A stretch of 64,000 nucleotides of DNA from Chrysophaeum taylorii (lineage: Eukaryota > Sar > Pelagophyceae > Pelagomonadales > Pelagomonadaceae), in the NCBI GenBank assembly GCA_029834535.1, contig JAQMWT010000190.1, positions 27,232-91,231 of the forward strand, in the 5' to 3' direction. Of the stretch, positions 37,818 through 48,213 are shown piece after piece. The position numbers and the translations under genes are program-made. Under the pieces are notes generated by a model that worked only from the letters and a program-made list of their open reading frames with translations, did no database searches and was not told the origin of the DNA. Numbering within the stretch: the stretch's first letter is position 1; each line of letters starts with the position of its first letter.

Positions 37818-39224
37818 TATTGAACAGCTTAACACGTTTTTTATAACGCGCCAAAATATAATTTCGTTTTATATCGATATTATTTAAATACTGTGTCGTT
37901 TCGTTTGTATTTTCCCAAATTGCGTCGATGGCGCCGAAGGTTGGTCACAAAAAGAGCATCGTCGCGGACTACGTCGTCGAGGGACCTACGAATTCCGAGA
38001 ATCAAACGACATATTCTTGTTCGGCGCATGGCTGCACCTATTCGAAGGAGACGCAGACATGGACGGCGTCGTACTGGGCGGATCATATTGTTGGGTGCAA
38101 GTTTACGACTGATGAGGTCAAAATCGCCGTCGCCAAGTCCACCAGTACGACGAAGACGCGGGCCTTTTTGAGCACTATGGAGAAGAGGGCCACGAAACTG
38201 GTGACGTGCGTCATGTCTGAATCGACCTGCGTCCCCTCTAAGCGAACAGCCGAGTCCGAGCCAGTCGTAAGCAGTAAGAGTAAGCAGGCCCGGGTCACTG
38301 GCTGCTTTGACCGTTGTGACGACGCGCGTGCACAGCGCATCACCGCGACGATCACCAAGTTCGTTGTCGGATGCGCTCTCCCGTTCTCCATCGCGGCAGG
38401 TTGGTCTCCTGGACTCGCTGCACATCTTCGCCTGGCTGGTAGACCCGTTCACAACGCCGACGTATGATGAGCTTCTCAAGGTGACACACTGGGAAGACCA
38501 CGGCATCAAGATAATCGGGCGGTTCTACCCAGACTCTACTGATCGCGAGGTGGCCTTCACCGAGTTCAAGCAGATCGCTCTCCGCCGGGGCAAGTGGGGC
38601 GCGCTCATCGAACGCCAGCAGTCCCTCATCATCAAACCGCCCGCCGACGTGCGACTCAAGACGTCCACCGAGCGCGAGATCTTCAAGCAGTCGCGGATGA
38701 TGTCCGTCGCCGACGACTGGCGACTCATCGGCATCAAGCAATTCCCAAAGATCACCCCCATCGCCATCCGCATCGACGAGACGGCTGTCCAGTCTGCCAA
38801 CGTCGAGCGAGTCTGCAAGACCCACAAGCTCATCCACACCAAGACGCGCAACCGGCTCTACACCCTCACCGTCCATCGCCTTCTCTTTACCTACGTCAAC
38901 CTCCGCCTCCTCAACAAGTGCACTGAGGAGCTCGGCGACTTCCTCGAGCAGACGCTGCGCAACTCCCACGACGAGGACGAACCCCCTCTCGAGGCCGGGC
39001 GCTCCGACTACGAAGACCCAGCCGCAGTCGTCGATGACGCCTCCTTCGTCGCCGCGGTACTCGACGACGAGAGCATTTCCGAGATTGAAGTTGGGCTGTT
39101 GGCTGTTGGCTTGTCTAATTTCGTATAGGCGTCTTTTTCTAAAATGGCTTCTATATAATATCAATATAAAACGACAAAAAAACGATACTGTGTTTTTTGC
39201 AATATAATATAGCGCCGTTCAATA
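37818..39224 (+). mobile_element. hAT DNA transposon with 8-bp TSD
   Basis: 1,407 bp with inverted ends TATTGAACAGC / TATTGAACGGC (right end reverse-complemented), flanked by CCTGTGTG at 37810-37817 and 39225-39232. An 8-bp duplication is the hAT hallmark. The right TSD overlaps the first bases of element E's 3' LTR (from 39229), so the insertion hit the LTR border. It carries a shortened transposase. Confidence 0.9.
37928..39128 (+). pseudogene. hAT transposase, internally deleted and frameshifted
   Basis: The N-terminal frame 37928 to about 38390 (MAPKVGHKKSIVADYV) has a BED-type zinc finger (CSAHGCTYSK...ADHIVGC) and the ITKFVVGCALPFS block that precedes hAT catalytic domains. The frame then moves to 38307-39128, which ends with the hAT dimerisation region: FPKITPIAIRIDETAV, ANVERVCKTHKLIHTKTRNRL and LFTYVNLRLL. 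Total coding capacity is ~400 residues against the usual 600-700. The central catalytic part appears mostly absent, so the copy is non-autonomous. Confidence 0.85.
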
Positions 39225-39228
39225 CCTG

Positions 39229-39324
39229 TGTGAGGAAGCTATGACACTTACCCCTGCACCACGTATCCAGTATCCCTACGTCATTCCCTTATCGCTAGTA
39301 TAACGCCCCATTCCAGTTGTCACA
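39229..39324 (+). repeat. 3' LTR of element E
   Basis: 96 bp, differing from the 5' LTR at two positions. The hAT target duplication covers its first four bases. Confidence 0.95.
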
Positions 39325-39437
39325 GGATTAAGACCCGTTCTCTACCGAGATAAATACATCCAGCAAGCCAGATTCCAGAGCGGGGCCGGCGAGCCGTTAA
39401 GTTTTAATACATACTGGTTTCGGTGAATACAACTCGG

Positions 39438-39947
39438 CTAGCGACGCGACGAGTAGTCGTCGTCCAGCTCCATCGGCATCGGGGCGGCTGCGGCGGCGCC
39501 GGCGGGGGGAGGAGGAGCGCAAGGGCCTGGGATGCCGAAAAGCTTGCACACCGCCTGGAGCATCGGTTGTTTTTTCGGCGCATGGCGGCCTCTGTACTTC
39601 ACTTGGGTCAGGTCGGCGAGCAGTTGCGTGCGCGTCCGCCTGAGCAACTGGGCCTCGGGCAAGGACTGGTAGAACGTTGCGAGCGATTCCATAGCGGCCT
39701 CGACCTTTTCCTTGGCGGTTGATTTGGCTTGTGCTACCTCCTCGTCAGACGCGGGCCGCGTTGTCTTGGCGACGCGCCGCTTGAACATTTTGACGAAGTC
39801 GGACAGCCGTTGAAAGCCGACGTCGACTTCATCGCGGACGTTGATGAACTCTTGTTCGTCGGAGACGTGAGCCGCGGCTTCTTCGAGACGTGGGCGTCTT
39901 CGAGTGTCGACTTGAACGACGCGGCTCGGACGCGCTCTCGATCGCAC
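39438..39947 (-). CDS. Hypothetical protein, Lys/Arg- and Ala/Pro-rich C-terminus
   Basis: 169 residues. The middle is helical and charged (EQEFINVRDEVDVGFQRLSD, then KMFKRRVAKTTRPASDEEV). The end is Pro/Ala-rich and closes PMPMELDDDYSSRR. Not recognised. The repeat at 40203-40480, which resembles the recombinase element's terminal repeat, lies on its upstream side, so it may be the C-terminal piece of a related mobile element. The first ~15 residues are doubtful. Confidence 0.35.
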   Translation of the reverse strand: MRSRARPSRVVQVDTRRRPRLEEAAAHVSDEQEFINVRDEVDVGFQRLSDFVKMFKRRVAKTTRPASDEEVAQAKSTAKEKVEAAMESLATFYQSLPEAQLLRRTRTQLLADLTQVKYRGRHAPKKQPMLQAVCKLFGIPGPCAPPPPAGAAAAAPMPMELDDDYSSRR

Positions 39948-40202
39948 CTGAGCTCCGGCTAAAAAGGCTTATTGTGGATCCCCAACAAGCGCGGCGAAGT
40001 GCGCAACGTCTCCTACCGGGGGCGGACGCGGGAGCTGGCCTCCTTGATGACAGACGGCGTGGCCTTGATATTGTTCGCCAGCGAACGTTTTTAAGTAGCG
40101 AATTCAGGCGCTCGATGAAGACGTCATAGACGTACTTGCAATGAAGTGCCGAGATTGTCACCAGGTCGGGGCGCTTCTCCGCTCTAGGGGCCGAGGCTCT
40201 GA

Positions 40203-40480
40203 CTTGGCCTTGGTCTTTAAAAGGTCGAGTGCCAAGAGGGGGGGGGGTGTTCAGTGCATGAAGGATGTGCGTGGGTTTGTGGGGTAGGAGGGATGTGCCT
40301 GACGGGCGTAGATAGGTATGCGGGGCCTAGTCGGGGTCATCGCCGAGGCGTGGGGCAGGCGAAGAGAGGACGGGCCCCGCCCGTAGGTCGTACGCATGCT
40401 GCCGCCGGACGTATGTGCGACGAAGGGTGACGTCCTGCTGGGATCGGGCAGCCTGGGTGGGGTCATCGCTGTTTGTCTTT
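40203..40480 (+). repeat. Direct repeat D, copy 1
   Basis: Contains a TCTTTAAA-GGTCGA-TGC-AAGAG segment, the GCATGAAGGATGTG block, and a GC-rich tail with GGACGGGCCCCGCCCGTAGG. Matches 40766-41018 nearly throughout. Its left ~70 bp resemble the terminal inverted repeats of the recombinase element at 29580-33411. Confidence 0.8.
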
Positions 40481-40765
40481 AAATGTCGACTGCAAAGAGT
40501 TTGTTTGTCTGTAAATGTCGACTGCTAAGAGGGGTGTGTGTGTGGGGAGCATGAAGGATGTGGGTGGGTGTTTGTCTTTAAATGTCGACTGCTAAGAGGG
40601 GTGGGTGTGGGTGGGGAGCATGAAGGATGTGGGTGGGTGTTTGTCTTTAAATGTCGACTGCTAATAGGGGGGTGTGTGTGGGTGGGTGTTTGTCTTTAAA
40701 TGTCGACTGCTAAGAGGGGGGGGGGTGTGGGGAGCATGAAGAATGTGGGTGGGTTTGTGAGGTAT
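40481..40765 (+). repeat. Minisatellite of TGTTTGTCTTTAAATGTCGACTGC units
   Basis: About five tandem units of 45-80 bp (starting near 40475, 40502, 40570, 40641 and 40688). Each combines TTTGTCTTTAAATGTCGACTGC with AAGAGGGG, a GT-rich run and often GGAGCATGAAGGATGTGGG. Unit length varies through the G/GT runs. It is an expansion of the first part of repeat D. Confidence 0.85.
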
Positions 40766-41018
40766 TGTTTGTCTTTAAATGTCGACTGCCAAGAGGGGGG
40801 TGTGTGTGGGAACATGAAGGATGTGGGTGGGTTTGTGGCGTATGAGGGATGTGCCCGACGGGCGGAGATAAGTACGCGGGACCTAGTCGGGGTCATCGCC
40901 GATCCGCGGGGCAGGCGAAGAGAGGACGGGCCCCGCCCGTAGGTCGTACGCATGCTGCCGCCGGACGTATGTGCGACGAAGGGCGACGTCCTGCTGGGAT
41001 CGGGCGGCGTGGGTGGGG
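40766..41018 (+). repeat. Direct repeat D, copy 2
   Basis: Second copy of 40203-40480. Its right part overlaps the C-terminal codons of the minus-strand ORF at 40883-41497. Confidence 0.8.
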
Positions 41019-41497
41019 CTCCCCGAGGCGGCGACATAGCCGAGGGCGGTGAGGGCACAGCGCGCCCGGCCCAATGCGTTGGTGATCCCCCACTCATGGT
41101 AGATGCGGCGAGTATGGGCAGCCTTTGCCTCTGTGAAGTTGGCGCAGCCGCTTTCCAAACAGGCTCGCGCAGCGATGCGCTCTGCGCATGTTTTGGCGAG
41201 GGCGTGGTTTGCCGCGCTGGCCTCACCGAAGGCACCAATGACGAGGCCGGCGACGGTGCCGTAGCTACGTAGCCGCTGTTCGACAGGGCCCAAGAAGCCA
41301 GGCGGTGGTGCTGTACCCGGCTGGGGGATGATGGCTGTACCCGGCTGGGGGGTGATGGCCTTGGTTCCTAGTCTTGGTCGTATGGCCGCCGTCGCCAGTT
41401 GCGAAATCAAGCTCGTTTGCCATTGTCGGGGAAGCGAATCGTCCTGATGTCCACGTACTTGCTGCGAGCCCTCCGGCCGGGAAGAAAGTAGGCACAT
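40883..41497 (-). CDS. Hypothetical protein with a 'GAFGEAS' domain, possibly from a retrotransposon
   Basis: 204 residues. The core VEQRLRSYGTVAGLVIGAFG, then EASAANHALAKTCAERIAAR and RRIYHEWGITNALGRARCAL, has the look of a domain I associate with the region after reverse transcriptases in plankton and algal transposons. I cannot name the family. A short duplicated segment (41318-41361) encodes repeated Pro-Gln-Pro-Gly. The C-terminus lies in repeat D. Upstream frames are broken. Confidence 0.35.
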   Translation of the reverse strand: MCLLSSRPEGSQQVRGHQDDSLPRQWQTSLISQLATAAIRPRLGTKAITPQPGTAIIPQPGTAPPPGFLGPVEQRLRSYGTVAGLVIGAFGEASAANHALAKTCAERIAARACLESGCANFTEAKAAHTRRIYHEWGITNALGRARCALTALGYVAASGSPTHAARSQQDVALRRTYVRRQHAYDLRAGPVLSSPAPRIGDDPD

Positions 41498-42103
41498 CGC
41501 AGGCCGTCGCCTGTACGATAATGGCGACGGTACAGCCCCTGCCTGGTATCACAGAATTCTGCTCAGAATTCTGCTTGCGCGTTCTTTGGGCCATGCTTTG
41601 CGTTGAGTTCAGAGACAGTCAGAGTGTCAGTTCCATCGACCGACTGTCTCTTCAACTCGCTAAGGAGTCTGTTGTCCGACCAGACTCGCCCTTGAGTGGA
41701 GATGGCCAAGGTTGCACTGACAATGGGGTCGTCGACGACGAGCTTGCGGAACCGCGCGGGCATGACGTCTGCCACTGAAAAAACCAAGCGGCAACGAATG
41801 CAATAAGAACGCCGCTTCGTCCGTTGCGACGTGGGTATGAGCTGAGCGTGCTCCTTGAGTGGCGTTCTTATTTGCCACCGTCTTCCCTGGTTCGCGCTCA
41901 ATTAGGGTTTTGGTCCTTTTTCGCAATCGCAAGTTTTCCGCGGCTCGGCGTCTCGAGGCGAGAACACTCGCCGTGGCAGGCCGTGAGGCAAGGGCGGCGA
42001 GGAGTTGGTGAGGTGCGGGCCTCAAAGCGATGGAAGCTTCGCGCCGTGAGCAGTCTTCCAAGTTTCACGCTGCTCCATATTCTTGGAGCATTTTTGTTCC
42101 GTA
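41498..42103 (-). other. Weakly coding stretch
   Basis: The minus-strand frame 41563-41901 (112 residues, with the segment MPARFRKLVVDDPIVSATLA) may be the broken N-terminal part of the ORF at 40883-41497. No motif recognised. Nothing else stands out before the SINE. Confidence 0.3.
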
Positions 42104-42110
42104 ACGTCAC

Positions 42111-42467
42111 TTACCCTGATCGCCGACTGCGGTTGCGATGGAGGACGGTGCCTCATGAATCCTGAGCCTTGCGAGGGCATCCGCCCTCCCGGCGTAGGTT
42201 GGCACCTATTCGCCTCCCGGGCGGGCCGGTTGGCAGCCGGAACGTTCGCAGTGGGACGGTGTATGGCCGGGGGGCGAAGACGGAAGGTTATCGACGAGTT
42301 GGTTGTCAGTCACATCGCGGTCTCCTCGTCGCATGGCGATTGATGGTCACTCTCCGCCGACCGGCCTTTCGGCGCTCCTCGTCTACAGGCCCGTGATTCC
42401 GGACTGGCTCCTGTCGGTCCGGCCTGGCTCCCATGCTCGGGAGAGGTCTGAAGTTAGTTAGTTAGTT
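42111..42467 (+). mobile_element. SINE-b copy 2, full-length (7-bp TSD)
   Basis: 357 bp flanked by ACGTCAC at 42104-42110 and 42468-42474. It starts TTACCCTGATCGCC and ends in TTAGTTAGTTAGTTA. The GGTTGCGATGGAGGA box near its head is shared with SINE-a, and the last ~70 bp with SINE-a and the LINE. It is the longest SINE-b copy here and probably near full length. Confidence 0.88.
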
Positions 42468-42474
42468 ACGTCAC

Positions 42475-42552
42475 GATACCCCAAAGTATAGGTGTCGATT
42501 CTCGCTTCTCGGATGTAATAAAGTTGGCCAAATAATGAAATTGGCCAAGTTA
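42475..42552. other. Spacer between SINE-b and element S2
   Basis: Short AT-rich stretch with a repeated TTGGCCAA palindrome (about 42522 and 42541). No gene. Confidence 0.5.
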
Positions 42553-43908
42553 AGAAGGGCTAACGCTGGGGCTGTTGATGGGGGCTATCCGTTTAATAAG
42601 TTCGTTGCGAATGACGTGACGTAGGGCAAATGCTGGGGGTTGTAATGAATGCGATGAGGGATTTGCGAAGGTGTTAGAAGAAGGTTTGTGTTCGAGAGGG
42701 GCATTGATGGGAGATGATGGTGGTTAGGAGATGGGCTGGATGTTGGTTTTTTCGAGGGAGATTCCGGCGTGTTCGAGAAGGGTGCGGATGGTGGGCTCTT
42801 TTTCGGCTTTGAGGGCCCAGTACGTCTTGTCGGGATTGTTGCCGCACACCAACGTGTGCGATATGCCTAGGGGGGGGGGTCGGCATTATTTCTTCGGCGC
42901 TTTCCATCGGCTGTACTTTGTGAGGCGTCACGACGAGTTCTTCGCGGCGTTCCATAGCATCTTGCAATTTTTGAATTTTTCAACCTTTGCTCAAACGTGG
43001 AACGTTCCATTTCATACTCCGAAAATAGTAGACGGACGGTGGAACGTCCCATTTCAAGAGTGTTGCGGCCGCGCGGTAGCTCTCAATAGTGTTGCGGCCA
43101 CGCGGTAGCACGACGCTGTCGGACGGACGGACGGACGGACTGTCGCCTGGGGGGGGGGTCGGCATCATTTCTTCGGCGCTTTCCATCGGCTGTACTTTGT
43201 GAGGCGTCACGACGAGTTCTTCGCGGCATTCATGCGAGTTTTGGACCGCTGAACGGTTTCAAGCTTCATTGAACATTTAATTATTCAACCTTTGCTCAAA
43301 CGTGGAACGTTCCATTTCATACTCCGACAATAGTAGACGGACGGTGGAACGTTCCATTTCAAGAGTGTTGCGGCCGCGCGGTAGCTTTCAATAGTGTTGC
43401 GGCGGCGCGGTAGTGTCGCGCGCGCTCGCGGTCCTTTTCCTACCGTTGCGGCTGCCCGGTAGCACGACGCTCTCGCGGTCGATCGCGTTGCTCTTCCTCG
43501 TGTTGCGGCCGCGCGGTAGCACGAGGCTCTCGCGCTCGGTCGCGCTCCTTTTGCTAGTCTTGCCGCACGCTCCCACGCGATGTCGGTCTTGGTCCGCGTC
43601 GAGGTCGCGGTGCTTCTGCTGCTTCTGCTGCTTCTCAGCTTCGTTCGGGCGGTGCCGCGCAAGCCGCGCGCGTCCCTCGGTGTCGCGGCGCTCTTTCGGC
43701 ACGAGACGCCGCGGCTCGTCCCAGGAGGCGTCGCCATGATTTCTTCGGGGAAAGCACGCAAGTTCTATATGTTGGGTGGTCGGACGGATGACTACTTAAT
43801 TTTTCTATATGTTGGGTGGACGGACGAATGACTACTTAATTTTTCTATATGTTGGGTGGACGGACGGACGAGTTATTCGATTCGTAGCTGTTGATTCCAT
43901 CAACAGGA
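42553..43908. mobile_element. Element S, copy 2 (TTA duplication)
   Basis: 1,356 bp with the same ends as copy 1 (AGAAGGGCTAACG...CCATCAACAGGA) and TTA on both sides (42550-42552, 43909-43911). It contains the duplicated TTCTTCGGCGCTTTCCATCGG module, the paired GGAACGTTCC palindromes, the ~60-bp GC-rich repeats and the terminal CTGTTGAT/ATCAACAG hairpin. It differs from S1 by indels in G runs and extra TTTTTCTATATGTTGGGTGG repeats near the right end (43768-43860). Confidence 0.85.
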
Positions 43909-44822
43909 TTATTTTTATATTCGAATTATAGAACAGCGCGGTGGCTATATGTGTCATATGAACTATAATATTTGTTATATGTGAAATTTTAGTACACTTA
44001 ATTGTTACGAGTGTCATTGCATGTACATAAAATGTTTTAAGTGTCACTTTTCTCTGTAAATTGTATTATGTGTCACAAGTTGTATTTTAATGTTATAAGT
44101 ATCACGTCCTAATTTTTGTAATATTTTTGTATGTGACTCTTTTGGAGTTAATTGTTATAAATGTCACATCTCTTGCATCAAACTTTAAGTATTGTCGCAA
44201 CTTACTTGTAAACTCTTATCAGTGTCACTTTTTTTTTGGACGCTCTTCGTGTAAGTGTCGCGTATCGTGTAAAAATTGCTATCAGTGCTACACTATTGTC
44301 GCGTGATAAGATGACTCAACATAGCGCGCCGCTGCAGGTGACGCACCTCAACGCAGCGCGCCGCAGCGGGCGGCGCGGGTGCCCGCTGCGGCGCGCGGGC
44401 ACGCGCTCTTCCATCTTATCCTCTTCTCTCCAACGGCGTTGGCGACATCACGTCACAAGACGGGACGACACGACAGGGCACGGCTCGCCGCTCGGTTATT
44501 TTCTGGCGCGTCGCTTTACCAGCACTACCTGCCATGCATTCAAAGCAGCTCGCGGCCTCGTATTAAATTTTGCGCTTTACATCGTTTGTGTTGAGCGAAG
44601 AATCGTCAGTCTGAGATTCAGGTGACGATGGTGCTGTTGTGCTTACTTGTCTGGAGTCGCCAGGTGCGACACAGGAGGGAGGGACGTAGGGAGGTAGGAG
44701 GAGCCGAGCTGCTTCGGTGATGATAATCTTTTAAGAAGATGATGACGCTGACGAGTCCAAGTTGCCGATATTGAAATGACGGTGATGGTGGGAAGCGAGT
44801 GGAGCCAGTTTAGAGAACGGCG

Positions 44823-47261
44823 TTGTTACCCGGGAGCTGGCGAAAAGCCTCAGCGCTGGCATGGGCTGCCCGAGCGGCTGTCTGGCGAAGATGACGGTGG
44901 GGTTCCTCTTCGCTCTCCTTCCTCTCGTCGTCGTCACTGTCGTCCATCCGTTGGTGATTCCGCTCCGCTCTCATCCTCTTCGCAGCGGCCTTGACGGCGT
45001 CGTTGCGGCCACCACCGCGCTTCATTTCGGGCCTTGCGCGAGTCCGTGGGACGGCGAGCGGCTTGGTAAAGGCCGTCTCGGCCGGAACCACCGAGCCAAA
45101 GTCCGGCACAGGCAACTGGCCGGCGGCAAGGTACTGAGACTTCATCAGGGCCGTCGTGTCGAGGCGCGAGACGCACTCCTGCAGCGTCTTGCCCGCGCAC
45201 TCATTGATAACAGCGGCAACGTGAATGCACGGAAACTCGTTGACTTGGGGTCCGCCACAATCGCAGGTTGGGCAGTCACGGTGGATATTCACGTGGAAGA
45301 CGCGTCGACTGCAGAAGGCGCGTGCCCCCGCCAGACCAGGCGATGCGCGTCACTTGATCCCTCGCGGCCACTTCGACCTCGGCGAGCTTGCCGATCGCTT
45401 TTGTCGCCGCAAATGTCGACACGCTGCTCGCCTCTGCCTCATACTTGTCAATCTTCTCCTCGCTCATCTCGACGAAGCGAACAAGTGCAGCAGCCGGGTC
45501 CTCGATTTCCCGGGCCTCCTTTAGCAGAGACCAGAGCGACTCGACCTGGTTTGAGGTGTGCTTCTTGTGAAGAAGACCCGCGCTCTGCGGCGCGCACTGA
45601 ACATCTCGTGGGAACTTGTCCACGAACGATTTTTCCTTCGGCGAGAGCTTCTCGTACGCAACCTGCTGTGCGTACTCGCTCGTTGCCTCCACCTGTGAAA
45701 CGTCTGTCGCTAACACGAGATTGACAACATTGAGAGTGACAAAAGGCGACATTGCGAGACTCGGACGAATACGAAGTTGAAGTACCGATCCCTTGGTGCC
45801 GGATTTGCCGGCGAGCAAGGTTCCTCTGTGCTCCTTGCACAGAAACATGCGTCCACGATGAATTTCCTTCTTAATAGCGGCAGCACCGCCCTTATCGCCG
45901 TCGACGATGAACACGGTGGTGGCAGTGTCGATCTTTTCCTCGCCGTAGTACTCCTTACCCTCGCGGAACAGTCGGGACCAGCTCTCCGTGGACTCGTTCT
46001 CGGTGGTGTGCATGAAGACGAGGGGAGTGATGTGGTTGTTCGAGTCGTAGCCCGTCACGGCGCCGAAATTACCGCCGTCGACATGCTTGGCCCTGGCGAA
46101 ATCGGCCGCAAACACAGGCTTGATCAAGTTGCCCTGGAGCATCCTCCAGGTCGTAGGCGGAGCGACGACCCAGCCCCTGTAATAGACCTTGTCCGGATCG
46201 GCCCGCGGCAACGTTGTCTCGTCTAGGGTGACCTGCTTCTCACGGGGCCGGCCCTTGTTCAAGTGCTTGAGGTCCGTATTGGCGCGTGCTACGACGATAG
46301 CGTTCATTTGATCGGCGGTGGCAGTGAGCAACTTGGCGTGCCAGCCCGCGTCCTGTAGCGCTTGGACGTAAGGCTTGATCTTCAGGTTGTCGCTCGGCTT
46401 TCCACGGAGCTGGAGGGCAGCCATCGACGTCACACGCGTTACTAGGTCTTCGGAAGGGGTCACAAGACAAATGGGTGCGAGTACCGCCTTGACTCCTGAG
46501 CGGGGCACGGACATGCGGTTTCCCCTTTGGGACTGCACGGCGGCTTGAGCCAAGACTTCCGCCGAGTAAGCCGTCCTGCGATCGCTGTGCGGGTGCGAAT
46601 CGGCGTCTTGTCTATCACGACGCCCATCAACCGAGAGCACCCCGCAATCCGGGTCGTGTCGCTTGAAGTTTACAAGCTTCCAGGACGCGACGCCTGAGAC
46701 CTCGCGGCGGCGGGCGTCGAATAAATGGGAACACGTCGGCTGCGTACAGACCGTTAGCAGCTGCGTACGGTTGTTGACGGGCTTGACTTTGGAGCGCGGA
46801 TGGGCCGTGTCGAGGAACGTAAGGAACGACGCACCCGAGGCCTCGGAGTAATCCATCGCCGTCACCAGCGCCCCCTTTTTGGATTTCCAGCTCGTCACCG
46901 ACTCTTCCTTTTCGCCGTTGTACGAGTTCAGCACGGCGCGCGCGCGTAACAACTCCTCGCCGCGCAGTTCTTTATCCCAGTCGACCGTACTGAGCTCCCT
47001 CAGCGAGCGCGGAGCGCGCCAGGACTGCTCCTCGTCCTCCGCCGCGATCCGTGCCTTGCGCTCCTTATCAGCCTTGGCCTTATTGGCCTTCTTCTCGGAC
47101 TCCGTCAAAGCCGCGCGCCGCACGAGCGCCGCGGCCTCTTGCTCGATCTCTTCCTCCCCAAAACTCTCCTCCTCCGACGACTCGCCGAGCGCGATTGCCA
47201 CCGCTGCTAAGTTCTGCGACACAGGAGCCATCGTCGGCGGCACTGATGTCATCGGCGGCAC
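44823..47261 (-). pseudogene. MULE transposase with SWIM zinc finger (one frameshift)
   Basis: The main frame 45276-47261 has 661 residues: an acidic, Lys-rich coiled-coil N-terminus, a Cys/His region around CTQPTCSHLFDARRRE, and the MULE catalytic core. In the core, FAADFARAKHVDGGNFGAVT carries the first Asp (near residue 385), VFIVDGDKGGAAAIKKEI the second (near 451), and the VESLWSLLKEARE area the probable Glu. At about 45285 the frame shifts by one base into 45292-44810, which supplies the SWIM finger CDCGGPQVNEFPCIH (C-x-C-x8-C-x-H) and a basic tail. It would bind the terminal repeats and catalyse cut-and-paste transposition. Apart from the frameshift it looks well preserved. Confidence 0.9.
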
Positions 47262-47493
47262 TTTCTGTCTGTAGCACGCTCTCCTCTAGCTTGGCAACAA
47301 CTCCGGAGACTGGAGCGCGCTGCTTGCGGCAGGAAATGATTATGCGCGCTAACTTCATACCTTGCTTCGACCGTGCCCTTGACTTCTCGAGGGTGCCGAG
47401 CGGGCTGAGGGGCGCTTCCTTCCTGTCGCCCAACCTTCAAACTGCCCACGAGCTTCATACCGAAAGGGGTAACCGCCAGGGATAAAGAAAGCT

Positions 47494-47906
47494 AACTAGC
47501 TAACTAGCTTCAGACCTCTCCCGAGCATTGGAGCCAGGCCGGACCGGCAGGAGCCGGTGCGGAATCACAGAGGAAAATCACGCAGTTGGGGCAGAGGCGA
47601 GGGACGAGGACGGACTTGTTGCTGGTGTACCGCCACTGCGCGCGGTCTTGTGCGAGGTCGTGCAAAAGCGTCGCAGGCCGCGGACGTGTTGGTCCACGAA
47701 CAATCGACCTGTCCGTCGCGTTCTGCCCAACCAAGCGAACCCCATCCCAGCGCGGACTTTCCGGGTGCTAACCGGCCAGCCCGGGAGGCGAGCAGGCACC
47801 ATCTCACTCCGGGACGGCCGGGGCCGCCGCAGGGAGCAAGCGTGTTAGGCACCATCCTCCATCGCAACCAACGGCTAGCGATCGCAGGGGTTAGGGTAAG
47901 CAATGT
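47494..47906 (-). mobile_element. SINE-a copy 2
   Basis: 413 bp, flanked by AAAGCT (47488-47493 and 47907-47912). It matches SINE-a copy 1 throughout. The minus-strand tail reads CTAGTTAGCTAGTTAGC, a variant of the TTAG repeat. It lies inside the MULE, between transposase and right inverted repeat. Confidence 0.85.
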
Positions 47907-48213
47907 AAAGCTCAAACTTGTGACACTTATTTGCAATTTTTAAAAAAGTGTGACGCTAAAAAATATTTTACCAGAAAAAGAATGCCACTTATAACAAATT
48001 TACAAAAGACTGTGACACTTATTACAATATTTTTACAATGGCGGCCTCTACACCGATTTCGTTATAGTAGTGACACTTTTAACAATTAAATGTATCTAAA
48101 TGGCACTTATAACAATATGGGTTAAGCGGTTTACATATACCAATTTTTTTTAATCACATATAACAATTTGCACCTCTTAAAGGACACATATAACCGAATA
48201 ATTCATTATAGAA

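Larger units (their letters stand above)
33609..39324 (+). mobile_element. LTR retrotransposon E (copia type, 96-bp LTRs) with nested SINE and hAT
   Basis: Direct LTRs at 33609-33704 and 39229-39324, each TGTGAGGAAG...AGTTGTCACA, flanked by GGATT at 33604-33608 and 39325-39329. A primer-binding site follows the left LTR. The internal region carries a decayed zinc knuckle, copia RT and copia RNase H, all broken. Insertions: SINE-b at 35940-36232 and a hAT element at 37818-39224, the latter right at the 3' LTR border. The LTRs differ at only two positions out of 96, so the copy looks younger than its shredded coding region suggests. Confidence 0.92.
43933..48204 (-). mobile_element. MULE DNA transposon with long AT-rich inverted repeats (9-bp TSD)
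   Basis: 4.27 kb flanked by ATTATAGAA at 43924-43932 and 48205-48213, the 9-bp duplication expected of Mutator-like elements. Both ends (about 43933-44330 and 47907-48204) are AT-rich and built of irregular inverted subrepeats such as TTATAAGTGTCAC / GTGACACTTATAA. The transposase lies between, on the minus strand, and a SINE-a is inserted at 47494-47906. A GC-rich palindromic patch lies at about 44350-44405. Confidence 0.85.

Noticed and set aside
47900-48210. Microsatellite or centromeric satellite
   Set aside because: The GTGTCAC/GTGACAC subrepeats are inverted between the two ends of the MULE and bounded by its 9-bp duplication.
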